Positions 34,367 through 45,775 of a stretch of 64,000 bases of DNA are shown in pieces (position 1 is the stretch's first letter; every line of letters starts with the position of its first letter). The stretch is taken from NCBI GenBank assembly GCA_030544215.1, contig JARZZO010000016.1:60925501-60989500 (forward strand), read 5' to 3'. The position numbers and the translations under genes were made by a program. The stretch is from Zantedeschia hybrid cultivar. Its lineage: Eukaryota > Streptophyta > Magnoliopsida > Alismatales > Araceae. Under the pieces are notes generated by a model, which ran no database searches, was not told where the DNA came from, and worked only from the letters and a program-made list of their open reading frames with translations.

Positions 34367-34987
34367 ATGCCGATCCTGCTTAGGGCTTCCTATGCCCTGT
34401 CTGGTCCTCTCTGGGGCATCTTAGAGCAGGCTGGCCTCTCCTTTGCTCTGTCCAGTGGATCTAGGGAGAGCAGGCCGGTCCCCTTCCCTACCCTGTCTAG
34501 TGATCCTAGGGCATCCAAGATCAAGTTGATTCTCTCCTCTGTCCTGTCCGGTAGATGTAGGGCTTATAAGAGCAGGCTGGTCCCCTTTCTTGTCCTGTCG
34601 GATGGTTCAAGGGCTTCCAAGACTAGACCGACGCTTTGTTTTCTCCCGGGGTCATCTGTTTGGAGCTTGAGAAGGGGCCGTCCCCTTCCTACAGTTGGTC
34701 CGGTCCACCTTATGTAGATAGGGGCAAGGTCAGTGCTCTATTTTCTCCCCGGGTGCTCTATTTGGAGCTTGAGAAGGAGCCGTCCCCCTCCTACAGTTGG
34801 TCCAGTCAACCTTGTACAGATAGGGGCATGACTGGGTTCTTGTTTCTGGTGTAGGGGGGCTGACCGCACCCCTTCACAAGTGCAGTGTGCTCTTGTTTTG
34901 CCCTAGGAGTAGGCCGGTGCCTTGGGGGAGATCTTGCTAGGTGTTTGGGAGTCACCTACACCTCTATATACCTTGTGTGCGGTCGTC
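34367..34987 (+). repeat. Copia leader with two sets of direct repeats
   Basis: The untranslated leader holds about five degenerate copies of a roughly 60-bp unit (CAGGCTGGTCC, CTGTCC, GGGCTT) between 34360 and 34640. Two copies of a 102-bp unit follow (TTTGGAGCTTGAGAAGG at 34660 and 34762, each followed by CCTACAGTTGGTCC). No coding role is seen. Confidence 0.7.
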
Positions 34988-35905
34988 ATGGAGTCCTCTA
35001 CGACCAGCGGTGCTGAGCATCAAGAAGTTAATTCCTCCCTGATGCGTCCTTTTGGTTCTTCATCTATTGAGCACTACTTGCTTGCCATGCAAATGACTAC
35101 AGTGAAACTAACGGAGATCAATTATTGACTATGGTCTGTCTCCGCCCGTATTTTCCTTGGAAGATGAGGAAAGACATGTTATATTGATGGCAGAACCAAG
35201 GAACCAGTATATGATGATCCCACGTATGTCCGGTGGGAGTAGGAAAACAATTTGGTTATGGGGTGGATTCTCAACTCTGTAAGTCCAGAGATCCAACAGC
35301 TGATTATGATGAATAGTACAACAAGGGAGATGTGAGATATTCTGAAATTGATGTGTTGCCAAAAGCAAGATGTCTCTCGCATATATCAGTTGACAACTGA
35401 TATACAGGAGTTGAAGCAGGGTAGTACTGGTGTTACCACTTACTTTTGGCTACTAAAAAGTAAGTGGGAGGAGTTGAACTACTACTCTGCATACAGTTGG
35501 GATTGTACTGAAGATAAGAGGGTCTATATGCAACATGTGGAGCGGAATCACATCTTCAAATTTCTTGTTGGTCTCACCTCAGAATATGAGAGCTTAAGAG
35601 TTTACATACTCAGTATTGACCCCCTGCCATCCCTTGAACAAGTGTATCATAAGGCACTGCGAGAGGAGGGACGGAAGAAGGCAATGAGTGGAGGTCATGT
35701 CACAGCTAGTAACCGAGATGTAGTGGAGTCGTCAGCACTAGTTAGCACCTATCCTAAGCCTGTGAGGAGGGATAGTGGTCAGGAAAAGGAGAAAGAAAAG
35801 ATAGGAAGACACTGCTCACTGTGGGAAGGACAACTATAATGTGGATAAGTGCTGGGACCTTTACCCCAATAAGAAGCTGCTGAAATTCAAAAATTGAAGA
35901 GTGGA
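34988..35905 (+). pseudogene. Copia gag remnant
   Basis: It starts MESSTTSGAEHQEV at 34988. The middle reads DVSRIYQLTTDIQELKQG, TTYFWLLKSKWEELN, FLVGLTSEYESLRVYIL and PLPSLEQVYHKALREEGRK, the UBN2/retrotrans_gag pattern that packages element RNA. A degraded zinc knuckle follows near 35810-35860 (CGKDNYNVDKCW in shifting frames). Stops at 35127 and 35160 and a frameshift before the knuckle break it. Confidence 0.88.
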
Positions 35906-36089
35906 CAGTAGTCAAAGAGCAATATAGCCTTCAATCAAGGCCCAGATGATCCTTCCAAACCCTCTCTGGATGGTGGGTTCACTACTCCTCAGGTGTTTGC
36001 TCTCTCCTCTGGTGATATTCTGCACCTTCAGCGGATCCTCTATTAGTTTGGCACGTCTTCATCCACTACCTCCACATCAGGTACTGCTG

Positions 36090-37560
36090 GAGCAGCCTTG
36101 AGTATGACTCATTCTGCTTCCCCTAATAGCCTTTGGGTCATTGACTCAGGTGCTATAGATCACATGATTGGTACCTCTTCTCTCTTTACTTTATATTCCT
36201 TGAGTTCTGGATTTGAGAAGGTCACTATTGCAGATGGTACCCGTGCCATAGTGGCGGGTGAACGTTCTATGAGTCTCAGTGATGACCTGCCTCTGTCCTC
36301 TGTGCTTTATGTTCCTGCCCTATCTATTAGTCTTTGATCTGTTAGCAGCTTAACTAAATCACTTCAATGTTCAGTAACCTTTTTTTCTACACATTATGTC
36401 TTTCAGAACCTAAAACACAAGCAGACGATTGAGACTGGTCGTGAAGTGGGAGGCCTATATCACTTGGAGCCTAGTGGTAGAGTTGCATCTCAATCCAATA
36501 TTGGTGGTGGCATTGAAAAAAAGTGTGAAGTGATCTATTTGTGGCACAATCATTTAAGGCACTTGTCTTTTAGGTCTCTAAAGGTCTTGTTTCCTTTATT
36601 GTTCAAGTCAATAAAAGTTAATACTCTTCAGTGTCAAGTATGTCAACTTGCCAAACATTATAGAACTAATTTTCAAATCTCTATGAATAAGAGTGTTTTT
36701 CTCTTCCAACTTGTTCACTCTGATGTTTGGGGCCCATCTCCTATTCCCTCTGTAGATGGTTACCATTACTTGATGATTTTTTATTTTTCCCATTGTTGCT
36801 GGGTATATCTCATGAAATCCCGTGAAGAAGTACCCCGGATTATTCAGGTGTTCTACAAAATAGTTGAGAACTAATTTGAAAGGCGGGTTAAGGTGTTCAT
36901 ATTTGACAATACAAAGGAATACTTCGAGAGGACTCTCAATATCTTTATGGAAGATGAGGGTATCATTCATGAATCCTCTTGTGCTTACTTACCCCACAAA
37001 ATGGGATGGCTGAAAGGAAAAATATGTATTTACTTGAGACCTCTCGAGCTCTCCTTTTACAATGTCAGTTTCCCAAAAAATTCTGGGCAGAAGTTGTCCT
37101 AACTGCCTCATATGTTATCAACCGTATGCCTTCTCGGACACTTGACTTCATGTTCCCTATCCGGGTTCTATGTCCAAACCATCCCTGTGTGTGTTGGAGC
37201 CCCAAGTCTTTGACTGTGTGTGCTTTATTCACTGTTTGACTCCAGATTCTACAAAACTGAATCCTTGTGCTATCCGTGGTATTTTTTTGGGTTACTCTCC
37301 CACTCAAGAAGGGTACAAAATTTTGTGAGCCAAAAACATAGAATAAGTATGTCCTCAAAGATATCACCTTTGTTGAGTCAAAGTCTTATTTTGCCGCTCA
37401 GACTTCTGGTAAGGGGGAGGATACTCCTAGTTCTTGTTGTGATCCTCCTCCTGAGTTGGTTCATCATCTACCTCTTGTTACTGACACGGCTGCATCTGGA
37501 TCGCCTGACAAGCCCTCATTGGATACTCTCACTTATTCCAGTGTACATGACACAAGCATA
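36090..37560 (+). pseudogene. Copia protease and integrase remnant
   Basis: The protease has the active-site triplet in LWVIDSGAIDHMIGTSSLF (36130-36190). GGLYHLEP and YLWHNHLRHLSFRSLKVL (36450-36590) are the GAG-pre-integrase zinc part. FQLVHSDVWGPSPIPSVDGY (36712-36770) carries the first integrase aspartate. The C-terminal part is recognisable in ALLLQCQFPKKFWAEVVLTA and YVINRMPSRTL (37040-37140). Frameshifts and stops at about 36340, 36870 and 37000. Protease would mature the polyprotein, and integrase would insert the cDNA. Confidence 0.85.
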
Positions 37561-37799
37561 GGCCTCCCATAGATCCACTATCTCAAGAAGCTGCTGAAAT
37601 TTTAGGTCATTCTTTGACCCCCTGACTTACAACTCTTGCAGATTTGGACTTATTGCTATCCGAAAAGGGACAAGAACATGTACTAAGCATCTTATTTCTC
37701 ACTACATTTCCTATTCTCATCTCTCACTATCTTATTGTTCTTTTTTGTCTGCCATTTCCACCTATCATGTTCCTAACTCTTTTGTACATGCTGTTAAGG

Positions 37800-38985
37800 A
37801 CCCAAGGTGAGTGCAAGCCATGGAGGAAGAGATGCAAGCTCTTAAAACAAATAACACTTGGGAGTTGATGACTTTGCCTCCATAGAAGAGTTTGGTTGGG
37901 TCCAGATAGGTGTACACTATTGAGTATCATTCTGATGGTACTGTTCAAAAGTATAAGACTATTTATTGCCAATGGCTTTACTCAGACTTATAGTGTGGAA
38001 TATCTGGAGACATTCGCCCCTGTGGCCAAGCTGAAATATGTTAGAATTCTGTTCTCTCTTGCTGTCCAGTTTTCTTAGGAGCTTCATTAATTGGATGTTA
38101 AAAATGCTTTTCTTAATGGTGATTTGCAAGAGGAAGTGTATATACAGCCTCCTCTTAGACTGGATGCTAAGGGGAGAGTATGTCGGCTTAAGAAGGCACT
38201 GTATGAGTTAAAATAGTCCCAAAGGCTTGGTTTGACATGTTTAGATTTGTTATGGTTTAGTTTGACTACAAATAGGGCAACTCTGATCATACTTTCTTCA
38301 CTAAATGGGTGGATGGCCGTGTAGTAGTATTTTTTGCGTATGTGGATGATATGATTATCACTGGAGATCATACCACAAAGATACATAAGCTTAAAGACAA
38401 CCTGGCACATAAGTTTGACATTAAGGATCTTGGGGAGCTGAAGTATTTTCTTGGCATTGAGGTGGCTAAGTCCCAGCAAGGTCTCTATGTTTGCCAACGA
38501 AAATATGCTCTTGATCTGTTTGAAGAAACTGGGAAGCTGGGATGTAAACCAGCCCATATTCCCATAGAGACTAATCATGGATTGTCTGAGTCAGTGGGGG
38601 AACTCTTGTCTGAGTCTGATAAAGGCTCCTACCAACGCCTTGTCGGGAAACTCATGTACTTATCTCTCACTCGACCAGACATTGCCTGTGCTGTTAACAT
38701 TGTCAATCAGTTTATGCATGCCTCTCGGTCTCCACATATGCGAGCTGTGGAGAGAATTCTGCGTTACATCAAGCCTTAGAGGCTTGTTATACACTCAGGC
38801 TCCACATGTGAACATTGATGCTTATACGGATGTGGATTGAGCTGGTTCTCGTGATGATATAAGGTCAACTACTGGTTATTGTTTGTTTCTGGGTGGAAAC
38901 CTTGTTACTTGGCGGATCAAGAAACACACTATTTGTCCTCGTTCTAGTGCAGAAGCTGAATATCGGGCTATGGCATTGGAACGAG
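37800..38985 (+). pseudogene. Copia reverse transcriptase and RNase H remnant
   Basis: FTQTYSVEYLETFAPVAKLK (about 37975), NGDLQEEVYIQPP (38117), then the active-site box FFAYVDDMIITG (38330-38365) and DLGELKYFLGIEVA are the RT domain. LSLTRPDIACAVNIVNQFMH and the RNase H start (RSTTGY, RSSAEAEYRAM, 38940-38975) follow. Stops at about 38078, 38090, 38213 and 38780. RNase H is cut off after AEAEYRAMALE; no polypurine tract or 3' LTR follows. It is the same family as 36-1033. Confidence 0.9.
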
Positions 38986-39012
38986 GACAAATAGTTCAGC
39001 TTCTACACTGAA
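38928..39012. repeat. Inverted duplication at the copia 3' breakpoint
   Basis: CTATTTGTCCTCGTTC, then GTGCAGAAGCTGAATA (38930-38963) returns inverted as GAACGAGGACAAATAG and TTCAGCTTCTACACTG (38978-39010). A third piece, AACTATTTGTCC, follows. The copia sequence ends exactly here, so this is a rearrangement junction. Confidence 0.85.
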
Positions 39013-39400
39013 ACTATTTGTCCTTAACCTATGAGTTAAAATGATTCATAACCATGGTATGGCGACCTCTCCTATTTCTATCCTCTGGAGACCTTACTTC
39101 ATTAAAGTCCCCTAATACACACCAGGGAATGTCATACAATTTCTGACAATCCCTCAATTCTTCCCACATAAACTTTCTCCTTTGAATTGTGCTCGGCCCA
39201 TAAACTCCTGTTAACATCCAGCCATCAGCATGATTACTTTTCTTTAACAAATGGACAGAGGATACTCTCCACCAGTTAAAAACTCTATTCCAAACACAGA
39301 ATTCCAAGCTACTAGGGTTTTGGCTAGATTGCCCTTTAGCTCTCCTAAATGCAAACGCTACATTTTTTAACCCTATAACTGATTTAACCATATGATGGGG
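39013..39400 (-). pseudogene. Antisense LINE endonuclease fragment
   Basis: The minus-strand frame gives KGQSSQNPSSLEFCVWNR, WMLTGVYGPSTIQRRKFMWE and IPWCVLGDFNEVRSPEDRNR, the middle of an APE-type LINE endonuclease, with the catalytic aspartate in GDFN. The domain ends and the RT are missing here. It may be the upstream continuation of the antisense LINE at 27533-31990, displaced by the insertions between. Confidence 0.85.
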
Positions 39401-39653
39401 ATCCAGGACTAGCGCATGGATGTGTTACACATGATCCAGCGCATTCACCACCAATGGAAGACCAAGCCAGTGTCTTTGTGGCTTGGAGACAATTCAGAGC
39501 TGGTTTGATGTGTAGTTTACTTTTAGTTGAGTCTAAGGTTTATTATTTTTTAGGAATTTTCTGTGTGATTTTTGCACTATTTTTTTGGGGTTAGGGATAT
39601 GTTGGTCCAAAGTCAAGTTTAGGGAGTCTTTATGGTTTGCTTTCTTTTTAAAT

Positions 39654-39862
39654 TAGGGGTATGCATAGTTTTGTTCAAATTGGAAAACTAAACCGAATCA
39701 AGTTTGGTTCGCTTTGAGACTGTGTTTTGTTCGGTTTCACAACTTTGTGAAACTGAATCGGACAGAAAAAATAAATAAACCGAATTGTCTAGTAAGTATA
39801 TCCATTATATTAACATTGTATGTATACATATTTTAATATGTACCGAACCATGCACAACCCTA
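39654..39862. mobile_element. Small hAT-type MITE with AACCGAA words
   Basis: It starts TAGGGGTATGCATAG and ends, in reverse, TAGGGTTGTGCATGG (about 11 of 15 alike). The flanks TTTTAAAT (39646-39653) and CTTTAAAT (39863-39870) differ at one base. The inside has ACTAAACCGAATC, GTTCGGTTTC and AACTGAATCGGAC words. This fits the common plant hAT MITE type with (A)GGGGTGTGCA ends. Confidence 0.65.
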
Positions 39863-39870
39863 CTTTAAAT

Positions 39871-40107
39871 AGTTCTGTAATACTCTTTTTCAATCAGTGG
39901 TGAGTTTTGTTACGAATTTTTGATTATTTCCTCTGCTTCTCTGAGATGGAGAACCAAAAGTCCTGAGATGGAGTGGGTTGCGATGCCCTAACCGCCGGTG
40001 CGATGTCGGAGGCCGTCATCCTGCCTCCAATTTGATGCCGAAGGCCTCTATCTTCACCTTGTTCCGTCCTCTTCTCCATTGTCCCGCATCATTTTTGGTA
40101 TCAGAGC
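39871..40107 (+). other. LTR-retrotransposon remnant with primer-binding site
   Basis: TGGTATCAGAGC, the exact plant initiator-Met tRNA primer-binding motif, lies at 40096-40107. The sequence before it (CTTTTTCAATCAGTGGTGAG at about 39886) looks like an LTR end region, but its start and any gag or pol are not recognisable. I see no coding sequence after it. Confidence 0.4.
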
Positions 40108-40462
40108 AACTCTCAATCCAACTATGCCACCGCCAGTGAGCTGCCAACGGTAGCCATTGCCGACTCCTTCTTCCTTCTCTTTCCTTCTCCTTCTCTCCCT
40201 CTCTTCCTTGCAGTACTGGTCATACTATAGTACCCACGCTACTGTTCACGTGGAAAGAGAACATAATAAACAAGGAAAAGACAGAACACCCCCTACTGAA
40301 CATCTATTTATTACTACAATGGTCAAGGGGTTTGGCAATGGTGGGGTGACCTACCAGTAAGGCCATGTATTGGGTGGGGATCACAAAAAATGGTGAGGCC
40401 CATACCAATTTTTCTTTAACGTTCTTTTGTGTCCTCCAAAAAAAAGTTTGTACTGTATTCTT

Positions 40463-40520
40463 TTATAAAATTCTGGTGTACCGCCAATTTTATTGAAATA
40501 AGAAGAGGAAGTACGTCCAA
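40463..40520 (-). mobile_element. Antisense LINE 3' tail
   Basis: In reverse the stretch reads TTATTTCAATAAAATTGGCG with TACCTTC-like surroundings, the conserved end of several LINE 3' UTRs in this window. Too short to carry genes. Confidence 0.5.
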
Positions 40521-41061
40521 ATAAGCTGAGGAGAGGTTCCTCTAGCTTATTTTGTACTGTATTTATAACCCTCTTCTTTCGAAAATTGCATTTATTCCCT
40601 ATCTTTTTAAAATTGCGCCCATATTCCTGTACTTTTTTCAGCATCTTCGATTCTCTAAAAGCAATATCATTTCTCTTAGTGGCTTATTTTACAAGATTGA
40701 AAAGTTAAATTGATTTGATCTTCTAGCTCCCCTGGCACTCCACAACTCCGACCGCACACGGTTGCGGCTGGGGTGCGGGTCGAGTTAGTGGGATGCCAAG
40801 GTGAGTTTGGCCTTGAAAATCCAGAAAAAAAAGGGTTTGGTATAATAACAATGCACTAACTGCTACTTGCCTACTTGTTCTTTTTAATAAAATATTGACA
40901 TTTAGATTTCATCTACATCAGTATTTTATTTTAGATTAAATGTCTTATATTGAGGGTAATGGTTTATTGTCATCCATGGTCACAACAGATCATGGTTGTT
41001 TAATTATGTTTATACTTCAATTTTTGTTTTGCTCATACAATTTGTTCTCTTTAAAATAAAG

Positions 41062-41139
41062 GTGGATATTTTTCGTGGATTTACGCCCCCAGGTTCACCA
41101 GAATTTGGGCAAGTCTTTGGAGGGCGGTTCATTGGGCAG
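41062..41139 (+). CDS. Acyl-CoA thioesterase II gene, exon 2 of 4 seen
   Basis: A 26-codon exon in phase 0 after the acceptor ATAAAG: VDIFRGFTPPGSPEFGQV then FGGRFIGQ. This is the start of the first hot-dog fold of TesB enzymes, where family members read IFRG...FGQVFGGQ(F/L)IGQA. The donor is CAG|GCATGC, a GC instead of the usual GT, yet the next exon continues ALAAASKT exactly as in the family. No stop. The frame would stay open beyond the donor, but what follows is not family-like. Confidence 0.85.
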
Positions 41140-42446
41140 GCATGCTCCTATCACCAACTTTTGCTTTTCAAATGCCCACGTTCATTTTGAAGCTTCAACT
41201 TTTATCTTAGACAGTTAAGGGGCTGCGTGATTATCATACAACCTAATTGCTAATTCGCTGCTGTTAATTTACCCTATCATGTTGTTCTGAAATTATACTC
41301 TGTAACTTGTTGTGTCTAGATTCATGCTGTCCCAATGTGTGACACCCATGAAACAAGTATAGATTCATGCACAATATATAATAGCAAGTGACTACTTCAT
41401 GTTAAGTCTTTATTTTTATTTTAAATGATTTAAGTATTTGCCTGTTTTGAGGCCTTTTATTAATATCAATGTGGCTCTGCCACCTTCCAAAAAAATAAAA
41501 TGATTTAACGGCTGTATGGTCATTGTACAATATCACTGCCAATTTGCTGTTGCTAATGTATACTACCATGTTCTTTTGGGATTGTATTCTGTAGTCTAGA
41601 TTCATGCACAACATCTTCTCAACCATGACTAATAAGTCATGCTACCATTGGGGGTAGGGAACAAAGCTCGGATTATCATATGTTGAGCTGTGCCTAAAGG
41701 TGTTAATGATAAAAAAGAGATAGGACTTGTACAACTGAAATGTAAAGATGGAATTGCTCTTCTACGGATTGCCCTGTTATGCAGCTGATGTGCATTAGTC
41801 AAACATTCATTTGATGGTTTTGCATTCTAACACCAGGTCTAATGATATAGAATACTATTGCTTTTATCCTTTCCTTCTTGTCCAGTTTCCCAATTGGAGG
41901 AAGTGATCATTTTTACATCCCTTTATATTCATGACATTCATCTAATTCATGATCAGCAGCTAACCATGTCATACTTTAACATGCACCATTTGATGCTTAA
42001 TAGGACCAATTTCTCATGTAGAATAATCTTAGGGTATCTTCAAACATTTAATTGGCTGGTAACCGTTTCTTTCTTTTTTTGTTTGGCACGGGGGATGGGG
42101 TTCTACAAATGTTTAATTGTGTCCATGAAGAATAGTAAATTCCCCATCCTTTGGAGTTGGGAGATACTGCAGAATGTAGGCATATTTTTTTCCGAAGCAC
42201 AAACCCAGCCCTTCTTAGCTCATACCCATGCAGGGAAAGTGAAATTTGTCACAACTTGAAAAGCGACTGCTAATCAGTTACCCAGACCTTGTAAGTGTTT
42301 CAAAACGAAGGCAATCAGTTACCTGTGCAAGATGATATGAAATTATTGCTCGAGTTCTAATTTATGGTGCTGGAAAAGAAGGCATGGTGTATGCTCAGAT
42401 TTGCATGCTTATGAGGCACTTCAATTCTTCCAATTGGTTTATGCAG
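41140..42446 (+). other. Intron of about 1.3 kb with GC donor
   Basis: It begins GCATGC and ends TTTATGCAG. It holds one very short LINE tail insertion (41434-41497) and otherwise AT-rich sequence. Confidence 0.7.
41434..41497 (+). mobile_element. 64-bp LINE 3' tail with 11-bp target duplication
   Basis: AAATGATTTAA occurs at 41423-41433 and 41498-41508. Between them is only TATTAATATCAATGTGGC, CCACCTTCC and an A-rich end, the same terminal hairpin type as the end of the complete LINE at 13809. It is a strongly 5'-truncated insertion. Confidence 0.8.
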
Positions 42447-42534
42447 GCACTTGCGGCAGCCTCTAAGACTGTTGATTGCCTAAAGCAAGCACATAGCATA
42501 CATGCTTATTTCATGATCGCCGGGGATATTAATT
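42447..42534 (+). CDS. Acyl-CoA thioesterase II gene, exon 3 of 4 seen
   Basis: 88 bases between TTTATGCAG and GTAAGT: ALAAASKTVDCLKQAHSI then HAYFMIAGDIN plus one base. The family has ALAAASKTVD, HS(L/I)HAYF and GD at this place, which is the core of the first hot-dog fold. The split codon (T|TG) gives leucine with the next exon, where relatives have a hydrophobic residue before PIIYQV. No stop or frameshift. Confidence 0.88.
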
Positions 42535-42834
42535 GTAAGTATGATAGATGTCTTCTGGATTTTAGGAATGGACAGTATTGAGTTGTCATGGACATCTCTA
42601 TTACTTTCGAGCTTATCTATTCATCATGAAATGCGGAATATATTTTTTCTTCACCTGGCTGTAATATCAATATCATCGGCTTTCTTATGCATATTTCATT
42701 TAAACATATTGGAGCATTTGTCATTTTCAGGTAGTTGTGGAGGGGAATTATGCAAAATTGACATATTTGCTCTTCTTTTTTCCTCTAATATAAGAACAAT
42801 AAAGGGAGGGCTAGTTTACTGAAGTCAATGTTCA

Positions 42835-43759
42835 GAGGCCTGGGTACAAGTCTAGGTTTATTTTGGCATATTATCGTCAATACTGGCTTAGATTCCATCC
42901 CAGATAGAGGAAGCTGGTCCAGCATAGGAACGCCTTCAAACCTAGTTTAGGAGTAAAAGGGTACTTGTTGCTTCTACTAGACTACTACTAACTGCAAAAT
43001 CATTTTGAATTAAGGACAACCAGAAAACTGTAATGTAGTCTCTTTGATGTTTTGTGTGGTAAAAAAAGTATTGGGTGGTGAGAAACATGCACAAGCATTA
43101 GCTACAGAAAGTGGATGCAAGAATAATGGGTGGGTAGACTTGTTATCTTGCACCAGACTTTGTCACATAGCAAGGCATTAGCTGTAGTTACTCAGTCGCA
43201 AGTCTGGCAGGAGGAGAGGGCTGGCCATAGGAACAGGCTATCCTTCACAGGGATGAAGTGCAACATGTATAATTGGCATGGCATAGAGCCATCATTGTGT
43301 TTAAGGGCTGAGGTAGGTAGGATGAATTGAATTAGTCCCATATCAGAAAGCAATAAAAAAAATGCTGGATATACTTGTAGGATTTGGATCCATAATTCGT
43401 GAGCTGCCTATTGGAGACAAAAGCATGTGGGCTTATGAGGGTCCAAAGTAGACAATATCTGACGAGTGTTAGATCACATTGTGACAGTATGATATCAAAG
43501 CAAGGACCACACATTGATGTGGGTTAAAGGCATGGACAAACTAGGTAGAAACTGATGGTTAGTCACAAGCTAGGTAATAGTTGGGAGCTCTTCAGGTGTA
43601 GGGGCAAAAATACGACAATGTGGAGTCACTAGTATGTGAAACAATCTGTGTCTAGGGTTGGGACATGGTTGAATCGGATTAATCAGTGAGAAAAGGTCAT
43701 TGGGGTATATATATGGGACTGGTCCAAGGTGTTTAGAGATTTGTAGATCGGGATCAGGT
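42835..43759. other. Intron stretch without recognised features
   Basis: I see no gene, repeat family or RNA in this part. Confidence 0.5.
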
Positions 43760-43900
43760 GCCTATTTAGTTCTAATTATTTTTTTCTGTTTTTGTTATTA
43801 GGAGAGGAACCTCTCTTCTCCTTTTATTTCTTTGGATGTACTACCTCTATTTATTCAATAAAATTGGTGGTACATACCACAATTTTCTTTCAGAAAAAGG
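43760..43900 (+). mobile_element. LINE 3' tail, sense
   Basis: AGGAGAGGAACCTCTCTTCT, TTATTCAATAAAATTGGTGG and an A-containing end match the 3' UTRs of the LINE family at 16300-18093. Only the tail is present. Confidence 0.6.
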
Positions 43901-44284
43901 ACTTGTGAGGTGTACTTTTGGGGATGAAACCATGTAGGTTGGGCCCAAAGTAGACAATACTTCATAAGTATAATGCCCCCTGATTTAGCCTAAACATTTA
44001 CTATATAAGCTTAAAGTTATTTGGGTAAACTTTTGAGAACTTAAGGATATTAAATTGTTTGTCAATGCTGTTATGGGTTTATGTGCAAATTATCATTTTT
44101 TCCTTCATTGTGATTTATGAGAGAAAACACATCACCTTACCTAGGCATTTGAGGCTGAGGCGAACCCGTGGCCATCCCGCTTCCCTCTCGCTTTTGGCTA
44201 CATAGGGGTAAGGTTTCTTGAGATAACTCTTTTATATTCAAGTATGAAGAAGCTGACAGAACCTTGAATAAAACTTGCAACTCT

Positions 44285-44426
44285 TGGACAACATTTTATT
44301 TTTGAAAAATATGTGGATTGCACCACCAATTTTATTAAAATAAATAGAGGTGATACAATCATGAAAGGAGAGGAGAGTTTCCTATCACTAAGAAAGAAAA
44401 AAAGGTGAAAATTATGTTAATCTCTT
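44285..44426 (-). mobile_element. 3' UTR of an antisense LINE (LINE-G)
   Basis: In reverse it reads GGAAACTCTCCTCTCC, TTTATTTTAATAAAATTGGT and GGTGCAATCC. Its coding end appears to be at 45776-46075, because another antisense LINE (44427-45775) separates the two. Confidence 0.6.
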
Positions 44427-45775
44427 CTTTTTTTTTTTGGAAGGTGACAAAGTCACATTTCGTTAAGAGAAAAAAGTTACAAAGAAGGCCCATGGCCTAT
44501 CCTTTAGAAGGCCCTTGGCCATACATCAAGACACAACAACAAGCCTCAGCAAATAAAAAAGACAGACCCTAAGACTTCTATTTTATTAAGAAAATAAAAT
44601 AGAAGCTGAGAAAGAAGCCTCAAAGGAAAACAAGTAAGTCAAAGCGAAAAGTCTTTCCAACTACAAGCCCTAGAAATAAGATCTCCTGTTGATGCATCCC
44701 AGAGGGCAGCAACTTTTGCCCAGTCCTTCACCCAACTGATAGTTCTTCTGAGAAAAATAAAGGGATTGTTGAACTCCTGTTTGAATCTTCCATTGTTCCT
44801 TTCCAACCAAATAGCCCACATCATAGCTGGAGGAAAGAGAGACTAGATCTTGCTTAGAGACTCATTAGGACAGAGATCAGACCAGGTTTGCAAGAGACGT
44901 AGGGAATCTATAGGATCCACCCACTGAATCTTCAAAGGCTTGCATAGAGTCCTCCACGAAAATTGATGATCCCACAATGGCAGAAAAGATGGCTTTGATC
45001 TTCTTCAAAAAAATCACAGAAAACACACTTGGTAGAGCTGATATTGAGAATTCTTCTTAGTCTATGTGAAGTGGGGAGCCTAAACATTGCCATCTTCCAT
45101 AGGAAAACTCTGATTTTAATAGGGATGTATTTGGACCACACTGAGGATTTCCACCACACTCCTGTACCACCATCTTGGATAATGTGGATGAGAACATTAG
45201 GAGAATAAGATCCTTTGGTATTCGACCTCCAAATTCTTTTGCCCTCCTTGTCCTGAGAAGCTGAATATGTGAAGTAAGTGAGATAATTCTGAGCAACTCC
45301 TCAAGTTCAGGTTCAGTTGGGTTTCTTCTGAGAATAAGGTTCATAAGGGGATCATTGTCATGGGATAGAACTTGAGCAACTGAAGCATTTTTGTTTATAA
45401 TAAGCTGAAATAAATTAGGAGCTTGTTTAGTGAAAGGAATGCTTGATAACCATGAGTCTTTCCAGAAACTAATAAGTTCACCATTGCCTAGTTGAAAGCT
45501 GATTGCTGGGAGGATGAAAACCTGCATCTGAGCAATATTTCTCCAAATATGAGACAGGTTGTATGTCTTGGAAGGGTTCAACTCCCATCTAGATGTATTG
45601 TGATAATACTTCTCCCTTAGTATTATAACCCAGGGATGGTCAACTTCTTCTCCCAATCTCCACAGCCATTTAGATAGCATTGCCTTACTGAAATGATGAA
45701 TTTTGACCAAATCAGCCCCTCCTTGGTCTTTACTGCTGCAAACTTTGTCTCGTGCAATGAGATGAAAACCTCCTT
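44427..45775 (-). pseudogene. Antisense 5'-truncated LINE (relative of 14641-15535)
   Basis: The minus strand reads KVCSSKDQGGA (about 45735), KAMLSKWLWRLGEE, WELNPSKTYNLSHIWRNI, then VWSKYIPIKIRVFLWKMAM and the zf-RVT motif CVFCDFFEEDQSHLFCHC (44970-45025). MWAIWLERNNGRFKQEF and a 3' UTR ending in the GTGACTTTGTCACC-type hairpin and poly(A) (poly(T) at 44427-44438) follow. The order and motifs equal the sense copy at 14641-15535. Frameshifts at about 45160 and 45060. Confidence 0.87.

Noticed and set aside
34121..38985. Copia element as an active retrotransposon
   Set aside because: Many in-frame stops and frameshifts in gag and pol, a truncated RNase H and no 3' LTR.
41000..41190. 64-codon open frame (40996-41190) as a complete small membrane protein
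   Set aside because: Its middle 26 codons are the thioesterase exon; the rest is intron read through in frame.
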